Of a stretch of DNA of 41,908 nt, positions 33,987-41,144 are shown in pieces. Below the pieces are notes generated by a model, which was given only the letters and a program-made list of their open reading frames with translations, was not told the DNA's origin and did no database searches. How positions within the stretch are numbered: the first letter of the stretch is position 1; every line of letters begins with the position of its first letter. This stretch comes from a virus. Location of the stretch: positions 1 to 41,908 of IMG/VR virus record IMGVR_UViG_3300044625_002264; one strand, written 5' to 3'. The position numbers and the translations under genes were made by a program.

Positions 33987-35135
33987 ATGGAAACGATACC
34001 TCTCTTTAAAGTGTACATGTCAGATACGGCTCCCGCAGCGGCCGCAGAAACTCTAAAATCAGGATACATCGGACAAGGGCCTAAGGTCGAAGAGTTTGAA
34101 TCGTTATTAAAGAAGAGATTACAAAAAGACTATGCGCTGACGGTGAATGCTGCCACGTCGGCAGAACACATGGCACTTCACTTGTTGAAAGCTCCTGATA
34201 AGGATTCTCATTGGCCCGGTTTACAAGAAGGTGATGAAGTCTTAACGACAGCATTGACTTGTACAGCAACCAACTGGCCAATTCCCGCAAATAACTTAAA
34301 GATCAAATGGGTTGACGTCGATCCAAAGACGTTGAACTTAGATTTAAACGATTTACGTAGAAAAATTACTTCAAAGACCAAGGTGATCATGGTAGTTCAT
34401 TGGGGCGGTTATCCAAATGATCTCGATGAACTAAAGAAAATCCAGCGTGAGACAAAAGGTTTGTATGGGTTTGAGCCTATGATCATTGAAGACTGTGCTC
34501 ATGCATTTGGATCGACATACAAAAAAGAACCAATTGGATCTCATGGAAACATTTGTACTTTTAGTTTCCAAGCCATTAAACATCTAACGACAGTTGATGG
34601 TGGTCTACTGGTTTGCCCTAATCAAAAGCTGTATGACAGAGGTAAGCTAATTCGTTGGTACGGAATTGATAGAAATTCAAATAGAAAAGACTTTAGATGT
34701 GAAGCAGACATTAAAGAATGGGGATTCAAATTTCACATGAATGATGTTTGCGCGACGATAGGAATTGAAAACCTTAAGAAGGTTGATGAAGTCATAAGAA
34801 AACATAAAGAAAATGCTGCATTTTATGATCAGACGTTAGCAAATCAAGACGGCATATCACTATTGTCTAGAGAACCTGGATTTGATTCTTCATTTTGGAT
34901 CTACAGCATGTTAGTTGATAGAAAGTCTGATTTTATGAAGTACATGGCTGAGAAAAACGTGATGGTTTCTCAAGTGCATGCTCGAAACGATACACACACA
35001 TGCGTATCTGAATTCAAGACGTTCTTACCGACTTTAGATAAAGTGGAACAAAAATTGATATCAATCCCAGTCGGCTGGTGGGTCGCGGAAGAACAACGGG
35101 AATACATCATCGATTGCATCAAGAAAGGATGGTGA
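33987..35135 (+). CDS. DegT/DnrJ/EryC1/StrS-family sugar aminotransferase
   Basis: The 382-aa PLP enzyme has GYIGQGPKVEEFE near the N-terminus (26-38), IIEDCAHAFGSTYK with the PLP-ring Asp169, and the PLP-binding Lys198 in SFQAIKHLTTVDGG. This family transfers an amino group to a keto-sugar nucleotide, for instance at C3 or C4. Neither the dehydratase that makes the keto-sugar nor its own nucleotide pathway is in this window, except for the RmlA-like and SDR enzymes. It is followed one base later by a GNAT gene, an arrangement typical of aminotransferase/N-acetyltransferase pairs that make N-acylamino sugars. Family firm; sugar position unknown. Confidence 0.92.
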   Translation: METIPLFKVYMSDTAPAAAAETLKSGYIGQGPKVEEFESLLKKRLQKDYALTVNAATSAEHMALHLLKAPDKDSHWPGLQEGDEVLTTALTCTATNWPIPANNLKIKWVDVDPKTLNLDLNDLRRKITSKTKVIMVVHWGGYPNDLDELKKIQRETKGLYGFEPMIIEDCAHAFGSTYKKEPIGSHGNICTFSFQAIKHLTTVDGGLLVCPNQKLYDRGKLIRWYGIDRNSNRKDFRCEADIKEWGFKFHMNDVCATIGIENLKKVDEVIRKHKENAAFYDQTLANQDGISLLSREPGFDSSFWIYSMLVDRKSDFMKYMAEKNVMVSQVHARNDTHTCVSEFKTFLPTLDKVEQKLISIPVGWWVAEEQREYIIDCIKKGW

Positions 35136-35136
35136 T

Positions 35137-35598
35137 ATGACGATCACCATCAGGGATTTAGTAGAAAACGATTTAGAGTTTCTTGTCGAAGTTAGAAATG
35201 AATGTAGACATTTTTTACACAATGCAACTGAATTTTCTTTAGAAGGATGTAGGGATTGGTTCAAAAGAACCAATCCGCGATTCTACGCGATAGAGAATGA
35301 TGGAATTCGAATAGGATACTTCAGAACCTCTGAATGGCAACAAGATTCTTGTTGGGTGGGCGGAGATCTACACAAGGATTATCGTGGTAAAGGATTGATG
35401 AAGGCCGCTTATTTTGAACTGTTTGAAAAATTGAAAAAGCTAAATGTTAAAACGGTTTTTTTAAGCGTTTTAAGTTTCAATGAAGTAGCGTTTAATCTCT
35501 ATAAAAGGTTAGGGTTTCAAACGTTGTCAATTACAGACGTACAGCAGAGTGGCACAAATAAACTTACCAACAGCATACAAATGGTGAAAGAATTATGA
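35137..35598 (+). CDS. GNAT-family N-acetyltransferase, probably for an amino sugar
   Basis: The 153-aa protein has the GNAT core with the acyl-CoA loop DYRGKGLMKAAY (81-92; RGKGL is the (R/Q)xxGx(G/A)-type motif) and a later FNEVAFNLYKRLGFQ block. These enzymes move an acetyl group from acetyl-CoA to an amine. Its place right after the sugar aminotransferase suggests it acetylates the new amine. A protein-acetylating role cannot be excluded from sequence. It overlaps the fucosyltransferase-fold gene by ATGA. Confidence 0.85.
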   Translation: MTITIRDLVENDLEFLVEVRNECRHFLHNATEFSLEGCRDWFKRTNPRFYAIENDGIRIGYFRTSEWQQDSCWVGGDLHKDYRGKGLMKAAYFELFEKLKKLNVKTVFLSVLSFNEVAFNLYKRLGFQTLSITDVQQSGTNKLTNSIQMVKEL

Positions 35599-36497
35599 AG
35601 TTAGTCTGCAACGCGGCAGGCGGCATAGGCAATAGAATAAAGACGTTGTTGACTTGCATGACGATAACCAAACCAGATGACATCCTGTTGATGTGGCCTG
35701 CGACGACATCATACCAAATTGACGGTGGAGTTTGGTGCGAATTCAATGATCTGTGGGAAAACAAGTTCGAAATTATCAACAAAGTTCCGACAGAAGAGCA
35801 TCGATATTACGGAAGAAATGCTAAACTAAAACATTACAACAACGGTAACTTCATAAGCCTAGAAGAAGCTTACTTAAAACCTAGCATAAAAACTTCGATC
35901 TACTTTTTAGAGATGAAGAATTTGGTTGAAAGCTTAATCCCAGTAGAGTATGTCAGAAACAAGATTACAGAATACAAGTCGCAAATACCAGTCAACTCTT
36001 GTACGTTAAGTTTAAGAACTTACATGTCATTTCCTCTTGAATATCATCAAAGAGGTAAGAGATTTAAGATTGAAAAAGTGTTTGAAGTAATTGAAAAGCA
36101 AATAAAAAACGAAAAGATATTTTTGACAGCAGATCATGAAGAAACTGTAAAAATCTTAAAAGAGAAATACGGTGACCGAATCTTTGTTACACCTAAGCGA
36201 ACTGAGTTCGGAGACTATACTTGTAAGGAAGGTCTTCAAGATGCCTTGATCGATTTGTATCTCGGCGGTATGATGAAGCAGCTATACATAACTTCAAAGT
36301 GCACTTTTAGTGAAATGCAGTGGTGGTTCGGCGGAACCAACGCAGAAACCGTCGAAATCAGTGTACATCACCCGTCTTTGATAGAATTATGTAATGAAAA
36401 GCCACCGTCAGACGTGCAACCAAAAAAAGCGCCTTCAATACCAGCTGTCACTTTTAACTCGTCTGGGATAGTCGATGGCAACATCAACAAGGTATGA
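35595..36497 (+). CDS. Fucosyltransferase-fold (GT11/GT23/NodZ-like) glycosyltransferase
   Basis: The N-terminus (AAGGIGNRIKTLLTC, 7-21) matches the GG.GN....l loop of the alpha-1,6/alpha-1,2-fucosyltransferase and NodZ superfamily. Further motifs are LSLRTYMSF (138-146), IFLTADHEE (175-183), and LIDLYLGGMMKQLYITSKCTFSE (218-240), comparable to the DlylL....igt..StFs.... of that superfamily. These enzymes take GDP-fucose in most members, but other GDP-sugars are possible. A GDP-mannose epimerase in the same operon suggests a GDP-hexose donor. At 300 aa it is near family size. The C-terminal about 40 residues are Pro/Ser-rich and probably flexible. The donor is inferred. Confidence 0.72.
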   Translation: MKLVCNAAGGIGNRIKTLLTCMTITKPDDILLMWPATTSYQIDGGVWCEFNDLWENKFEIINKVPTEEHRYYGRNAKLKHYNNGNFISLEEAYLKPSIKTSIYFLEMKNLVESLIPVEYVRNKITEYKSQIPVNSCTLSLRTYMSFPLEYHQRGKRFKIEKVFEVIEKQIKNEKIFLTADHEETVKILKEKYGDRIFVTPKRTEFGDYTCKEGLQDALIDLYLGGMMKQLYITSKCTFSEMQWWFGGTNAETVEISVHHPSLIELCNEKPPSDVQPKKAPSIPAVTFNSSGIVDGNINKV

Positions 36498-37276
36498 AAA
36501 TGAAAATAGGATTGGTCATCACAAACCATAGTTCGAGCAAAATTAGACCATATGGTAGAGACTTGTTACTAAATGCGTATCTAAGCTTTAAAGAACATTG
36601 CAAGTTTGATAACCAAGTTATCATTGTAGATAATCAGTCAGATTCCAGATTGACAGACGCTGATCTACAATTAAAACATTTGACGACCAGCTATCATTAT
36701 GTCGAAGATCAATGGAAGAAAGGTTTGACAGGCGCTTGGAATTTAGGAATAAAACAAGCCTATGATTTAGGTTGTGACATTATACTCAATTCTAATGATG
36801 ATCTTGTGTTCAATGAATCTATCAATTCATTCATTGAAAAAATAAACGATCACGCAGATTCCGGAATCACGATTTATGGTCCGCTAACAAACGGTGTGAA
36901 TGGTCCGTTTGAGAAGATACAGGGTTCTTCCCGTGTTGATCCGTCTAGATCAAGAGAGATTTTAGGACAAGGATGGGAAGGTTTCATCAGCGGTTTCTTT
37001 TTCGGTTTTACTAGAAACTTTTATGAAAAGTTCAGATATCCAGACGGAGATTTGTTCGCTGAATTTGAAAAATTTGATAAGGCATACATCCACAAGTACG
37101 CAGGTGATTGCGGTAAGTGGGGAGGTCAAGAAATGGAGATTTTACGCTTCAAAGAGAATGGTGGTAAAGTTTTCGTTATCGGAGAATGCTGGATCGATCA
37201 CATCAAGAAACGAGATTGGAATAAAGCTCGTCAACTTGCCGGTGAGTACGGTTGGCACTTGAAAGAAAAATTCTGA
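36494..37276 (+). CDS. GT2-like glycosyltransferase (260 aa)
   Basis: The GT-A fold is marked by IGLVITNHSSSKIRPYGRD, VIIVDNQSD (42-50), GAWNLGIKQAYD and the DxD-type ILNSNDDLVF (97-106). The C-terminal half has a conserved-looking FISGFFFGFTRNFYEKF (acceptor or membrane-surface segment, though not a transmembrane helix). Two in-frame ATGs (36494, 36500) are possible starts; the first overlaps the previous stop. The stop overlaps the next ATG as TGATG. Sugar donor unknown. Confidence 0.82.
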   Translation: MKMKIGLVITNHSSSKIRPYGRDLLLNAYLSFKEHCKFDNQVIIVDNQSDSRLTDADLQLKHLTTSYHYVEDQWKKGLTGAWNLGIKQAYDLGCDIILNSNDDLVFNESINSFIEKINDHADSGITIYGPLTNGVNGPFEKIQGSSRVDPSRSREILGQGWEGFISGFFFGFTRNFYEKFRYPDGDLFAEFEKFDKAYIHKYAGDCGKWGGQEMEILRFKENGGKVFVIGECWIDHIKKRDWNKARQLAGEYGWHLKEKF

Positions 37277-38322
37277 TGAAAAATTCTTCTGAAGTCGTAC
37301 TGGTAACTGGAGCTGCTGGCCTCATCGGTTCAGAAGTTACTAGATATTTTCTTGCATTAGGTCATATCGTCGTCGGCATCGACAATAACATGAGAAGAGA
37401 GTTCTTCGGCCCAGGCGGAGACACGTCCTTTGTCGCCGTTGAGTTATCTAAATTCGATTCTTATATTCATCAAAATTGTGACATCAGAGACTTTGAAAAA
37501 GTATCATCCATTTTTGAGAAGCATAAGCCCTCATACATCGTTCATGCGGCCGCGCAACCGTCTCATGATTTAGCTGCAAAAATTCCCCACAAGGATTTTC
37601 ATACGAACGCAACTGGAACATTAAACATTCTTGAAGCAGCAAGAAACCATTGTCCTAAATCTCCTTTCGTACATGTTAGTACGAATAAAGTTTATGGTGA
37701 CACGCCAAATCGCCTTGCTCTTGTTGAAAAAGAACTAAGATATGACTATTCAGATTCAGAATATGAGAATGGGATCGATGAGTCAATGTCCATAGATCAA
37801 ACCACACACTCTTTATTTGGTGTGTCAAAGACGGCGGGAGATTTGTTGGCGCAAGAATATGCTAGATATTTCGATATGCCAATCGGTATCTTTCGTGGAG
37901 GGTGTTTGACAGGTCCCCAGCACGCCGGCGTCGAATTGCATGGATTTCTTAGCTACATCGTGAAATGCGCGGTTCAAAATAAACATTACACGATTCACGG
38001 GTACAAGGGTAAACAAGTAAGAGATCAGATTCACTCATATGATGTATGCACAGCATTTCATGAATTCTTAAAAAACCCTCGCCCTGGTGAAGTTTACAAC
38101 ATAGGTGGTTGTAGGCAAAACAGCGCATCTATCCTAGAAATAATAAAAGAACTAGATGAGATGGGTCATACGCTAAACTACTCTCTTTCTGAGACAGCTA
38201 GAATTGGAGATCACATTTGCTACATTTCTAACATGGATAAATTTAATTCTGACTATCCTACGTGGAGAATGACAAAAGACTTAAAAACAATTCTAAAAGA
38301 AATTGTAGAATCATCAAAATGA
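37276..38322 (+). CDS. CDP-paratose 2-epimerase-like SDR enzyme
   Basis: The start is taken at the ATG at 37276 (in TGATG with the previous stop), giving 348 aa. The Rossmann motif TGAAGLIGS is at 11-19. Downstream, VSTNKVYGDTPN, HSLFGVSKTAGD, RGGCLTGPQHAGVELHGF, KGKQVRDQIHS and NIGGCRQNSASILE match the proteins usually annotated as CDP-paratose 2-epimerase (tyvelose pathway). In that subgroup the SDR catalytic Tyr of YxxxK is Phe, and here too position 181 is Phe with Lys185 kept. The reaction is therefore uncertain; it may be another NAD-dependent sugar-nucleotide conversion. Its neighbours are GT2 enzymes on both sides. Confidence 0.8.
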   Translation: MKNSSEVVLVTGAAGLIGSEVTRYFLALGHIVVGIDNNMRREFFGPGGDTSFVAVELSKFDSYIHQNCDIRDFEKVSSIFEKHKPSYIVHAAAQPSHDLAAKIPHKDFHTNATGTLNILEAARNHCPKSPFVHVSTNKVYGDTPNRLALVEKELRYDYSDSEYENGIDESMSIDQTTHSLFGVSKTAGDLLAQEYARYFDMPIGIFRGGCLTGPQHAGVELHGFLSYIVKCAVQNKHYTIHGYKGKQVRDQIHSYDVCTAFHEFLKNPRPGEVYNIGGCRQNSASILEIIKELDEMGHTLNYSLSETARIGDHICYISNMDKFNSDYPTWRMTKDLKTILKEIVESSK

Positions 38323-39257
38323 AAAAAGTAACTTTTGGCATCATAAATTGCAACAGGCTCTTTTATCTCAAGAGTTGTCTAGAATCTTTGATCGACACGA
38401 CTCGCGATTATGACAATAAAGAGTTAATCGTTGTTGATAATGCATCAGTTGAACCAGGTACGTCTGAATACCTTGACGAATTAGAATCTCGTGGTGTAAC
38501 TGTCATAAAGAAATTACAAAGAAATCCGGCCAATGAGTTTGCAATTGGATTAAACACGATTATTTCTAAAGCAACTGGTGATTACGTGTGTATGTTGCAA
38601 GGTGACATGCAGTTTGTTTTAGATGATTGGCTCAACGATGTAGTAGATTTTTATGATAAAAATCTTGATATCGTCGGTAGTATTATGCTAGATGCTCAAC
38701 GTCAAATTACGCATGCTTCTCATAAGATTGTTCAATTTCCCCAAGACCGTCACCCGACATTTTGCAAAAACAATTTCTTTGCAGACCTATCAAGAGATAG
38801 GATCAGCCCTGCTGCTGATGCTATTTTTAGTAGACAAGTAATCGAGCAAATCATGCCATGGCATGAAAAAAACGTTAATCATGAAGGAGGAATGGATTCT
38901 GAAAATGAGATGCGTTACAAGGTCAATAAAATGATCAATGAAGATAAGATTCCAAAATACGTTACTGCTTTATCTGCCATACCTCAAGCAATCGCAATAT
39001 ACACTGACGTAAGAGGAACTCAAGGCAGAGTTAGAGGAAACCGTAGGTACGGATCATACTGGCCGGCAAAAGATTCAACCGGATGGAAGTACTATGAATA
39101 TATTAACGTTTTTGATTATGATTTATCTAAACCGAACTCTATAGAAATTGTTGCAAAACCCATAGGTTTTGAAAAAATGCTAGATTCTAACGGAAATTGG
39201 TTAAAAAACCCGATAAGACCAGAATCTGCGTCTGCTGAAGATTGGGTTGAACTATAA
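38319..39257 (+). CDS. GT2-like glycosyltransferase (312 aa)
   Basis: The ATG at 38319 overlaps the previous stop (ATGA) and gives MKKVTFGIINCNRLFYL, a GT2 start. LIVVDNASVEPGTSEYL (37-53) and DYVCMLQGDMQFVLDDW (88-104, with GDM as the DxD position) follow. The C-terminal third is unrecognised but includes IAIYTDVRGTQGRVRGNRRYGSYW, rich in Arg and Gly. It is the last transferase in the operon. Inverting transfer from an NDP-sugar is expected; the acceptor is unknown. Confidence 0.82.
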   Translation: MKKVTFGIINCNRLFYLKSCLESLIDTTRDYDNKELIVVDNASVEPGTSEYLDELESRGVTVIKKLQRNPANEFAIGLNTIISKATGDYVCMLQGDMQFVLDDWLNDVVDFYDKNLDIVGSIMLDAQRQITHASHKIVQFPQDRHPTFCKNNFFADLSRDRISPAADAIFSRQVIEQIMPWHEKNVNHEGGMDSENEMRYKVNKMINEDKIPKYVTALSAIPQAIAIYTDVRGTQGRVRGNRRYGSYWPAKDSTGWKYYEYINVFDYDLSKPNSIEIVAKPIGFEKMLDSNGNWLKNPIRPESASAEDWVEL

Positions 39258-39294
39258 GCTGAACATATCAAACTTACTCTTTTATTTTAAATCT

Positions 39295-40257
39295 ATGAAA
39301 AAGAATTCGATTGCAGTAATAGGACAAGGTTTCGTCGGGGGTTCACTTACGACTGTCTTCTCAGAACGAGGCCTCGACGTCTACGCTTATGATAAGGCTG
39401 GAAAGTATGCAAAAGGATCTCTACCAAGCCATGGAGACCCAGTTGCAGGTTACCCAGGATCCATTGCAGAATTAATTCATGATAATGAGAATGGTGGAAC
39501 ACCGGGATTTTCTAATGTTTATTTTGTGTGCCTTCCAACGCCCATGTATGATGATGGATCAGCTGACCTCAGCATTGTCGAAGGCGCCTTGAAAGAGTTA
39601 GCTACAGTACCAGGCGAGCGAATTGCGGTTGTTAAGTCTACTGTTCCTCCTGGTTCAACTGAACATTGGAACAAGAAATTTTCAGAAACAGGCCTCCGCG
39701 TCGTCTTTAATCCTGAATTCTTAACCGAAGCTAATGCAGTCGATGATATGCGAAATCAAAACCGCATTATTCTAGGTGGACCTCGTCCGTGGATCAATAA
39801 GGTCAAACAAGTCTTTGAGTCAGCTTTTCCAAGCGTTCCAATCATTAAGACTTCAAGCACGACCGCAGAGATGGTTAAGTATGTCACTAATATTCACCTT
39901 GCAGTTAAGGTCTCTCTCGCAAATGAGTTCTACCAAATCTGTCAGGCTCTAGATAATGCTGGTGCTAACATTGATTATGACAAGGTAATTGAGTATGCTA
40001 CTCTCGATAAGAGATTAGGGAACTCTCACTGGAAGGTTCCCGGCCCAATGCCGGCTGACGACACTGGTGAACCTGCGTTTGGGTTCGGCGGAAGCTGTTT
40101 TTGTAAAGATATTAATGCGCTCATCTCAATCGCAAAGACTTTGGGAATTGATCCGAAGGTGATGAATGGAGCATGGCAAAAGAACATGGAAGTTCGTCCT
40201 CAACGCGATTGGGAAAAGCTGGTAGGCAGAGCAATCTCAAAGAAATCAAAGGGTTGA
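39295..40257 (+). CDS. Short UDP-glucose/GDP-mannose dehydrogenase-like enzyme
   Basis: The ATG at 39295 gives MKKNSIAVIGQGFVGGSL, the expected NAD-binding start; a TTG at 39247 is inside the previous gene and unlikely. The 320-aa product has VVKSTVPPGST, FNPEFLTEANAVDDM (with the family Glu), SSTTAEMVKYVTN, and the catalytic Cys268 in GFGGSCFCKD. The family normally has GGSCFPKD, and continues about 80-100 residues into a UDP-binding domain that is absent here. The reaction in the family is oxidation of UDP-glucose to UDP-glucuronate (or a GDP-mannose equivalent). Without the third domain, substrate affinity or multimer structure would differ. No Shine-Dalgarno sequence is visible at its start. 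Confidence 0.85.
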   Translation: MKKNSIAVIGQGFVGGSLTTVFSERGLDVYAYDKAGKYAKGSLPSHGDPVAGYPGSIAELIHDNENGGTPGFSNVYFVCLPTPMYDDGSADLSIVEGALKELATVPGERIAVVKSTVPPGSTEHWNKKFSETGLRVVFNPEFLTEANAVDDMRNQNRIILGGPRPWINKVKQVFESAFPSVPIIKTSSTTAEMVKYVTNIHLAVKVSLANEFYQICQALDNAGANIDYDKVIEYATLDKRLGNSHWKVPGPMPADDTGEPAFGFGGSCFCKDINALISIAKTLGIDPKVMNGAWQKNMEVRPQRDWEKLVGRAISKKSKG

Positions 40258-40266
40258 ACTAACAAA

Positions 40267-40312
40267 TAAGAGGGTGTTACTATTCCTAAATGCAAGAAGT
40301 AACACCCTCTTA
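40267..40312 (+). promoter_or_regulatory. Perfect 14-bp inverted repeat enclosing the start codon of the nuclease gene
   Basis: TAAGAGGGTGTTAC (40267-40280) is the exact reverse complement of GTAACACCCTCTTA (40299-40312), separated by 18 bases that contain the ATG (40290-40292). The left arm contains the only Shine-Dalgarno-like sequence (AAGAGGG) and the right arm encodes Val-Thr-Pro-Ser. If the mRNA folds, the ribosome site is sequestered. It could also be a dimeric repressor operator. No T run follows, so a terminator is unlikely. Base pairing is seen directly; function is inferred. Confidence 0.65.
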
Positions 40313-41108
40313 CGAGGTACTACCGACCGGTAAACAGCATGTTTCATTTTCAGAAGTAAAGCTCTGGAAAGAATGTTCCTACCGTCACAATCTCATTCAT
40401 ATAAAAAAGATCGATCTTTCTAAACCATCTCCTGTTCTAGACTTTGGTACTGCAGTTCACGCTTCATGTGAGCATTATCTTCTAACGAGAGAGATGAAGC
40501 CCGAGATTGCTTTTGAGCACATGGAAAAAGCCTGGGCTAAACATGAAGGAAATCCAGACTTTAGTCCTGCATCTCTAGAAAAGTCTAAGAAAGAAGTTGA
40601 AGCTATTCTTTCTGAAGTTCCAAAGTTTTTTGATGAAACATTTCCTGAATGGGAAGCCGTTGATGCAGAGCATCAACTATATGAAGCAGTAGAGAATCAC
40701 CCTCATGCTTTTAAGGGTTTTATTGACGCGATTATAAAAACAAAAGGAAAAAGAGGCGAAACTATTTACTGGATACTGGATCACAAAACTACAGCGCGGG
40801 GATGGTTTAGAGAGAAGCGATCAGATGACATGGTGAAAGCCCAGCTTGCACTCTATAAAAACTATTGGTGTCAAAAGAATCCACAGGTAGATATGAAGAA
40901 TGTTCGTTGCGGATTTGTTCTTCTAAAGAAAGCAGCCAAGCCAGGAGATCACTGCGAACTATTCTCCGTCTCTCTTGGTGAAGTTCCAATCAAACGTTCA
41001 TTAAAAGTTGTCAGCAACATGTTGACATCAGTAAAACGAGGTATTTCTTTAAAGAATCGTGATGCATGTACTTGGTGCGAATTTAAAGGCACAAAACACT
41101 GCACTTAA
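40290..41108 (+). CDS. Cas4/AddB-like Fe-S PD-(D/E)XK nuclease
   Basis: The 272-aa protein has the RecB-nuclease-type layout: SFSEVKLWKECSYRH (19-33), GTAVH with His57, FKGFIDAII (Asp146), WILDHKTT with Asp164 and Lys166, and the QLALYKNYW helix with Gln185. Cys29, Cys260, Cys263 and Cys271 (C-x2-C-x7-C at the C-terminus) are placed as in the iron-sulphur staple of Cas4/AddB proteins. Such nucleases degrade single-stranded DNA ends and act in recombination and replication. It could handle phage recombination or host DNA turnover. It is separated from the glycan genes by the inverted repeat. No Cas genes or CRISPR array occur here, so a Cas4 role is not implied. Confidence 0.85.
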   Translation: MQEVTPSYEVLPTGKQHVSFSEVKLWKECSYRHNLIHIKKIDLSKPSPVLDFGTAVHASCEHYLLTREMKPEIAFEHMEKAWAKHEGNPDFSPASLEKSKKEVEAILSEVPKFFDETFPEWEAVDAEHQLYEAVENHPHAFKGFIDAIIKTKGKRGETIYWILDHKTTARGWFREKRSDDMVKAQLALYKNYWCQKNPQVDMKNVRCGFVLLKKAAKPGDHCELFSVSLGEVPIKRSLKVVSNMLTSVKRGISLKNRDACTWCEFKGTKHCT

Positions 41109-41144
41109 TTTACGCTTTGTTTCCAACACCACATATCTATAGTG

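Noticed and set aside
34036-34043. GCGGCCGC 8-base palindrome in the aminotransferase gene (also near 37549)
   Set aside because: These are explained by Ala-rich coding (Ala-Ala-Ala) in genes slightly richer in G/C than their neighbours.
40290-41108. Cas4 as part of a CRISPR system
   Set aside because: No repeat array and no other cas genes are present; Cas4-like nucleases are common stand-alone phage genes.
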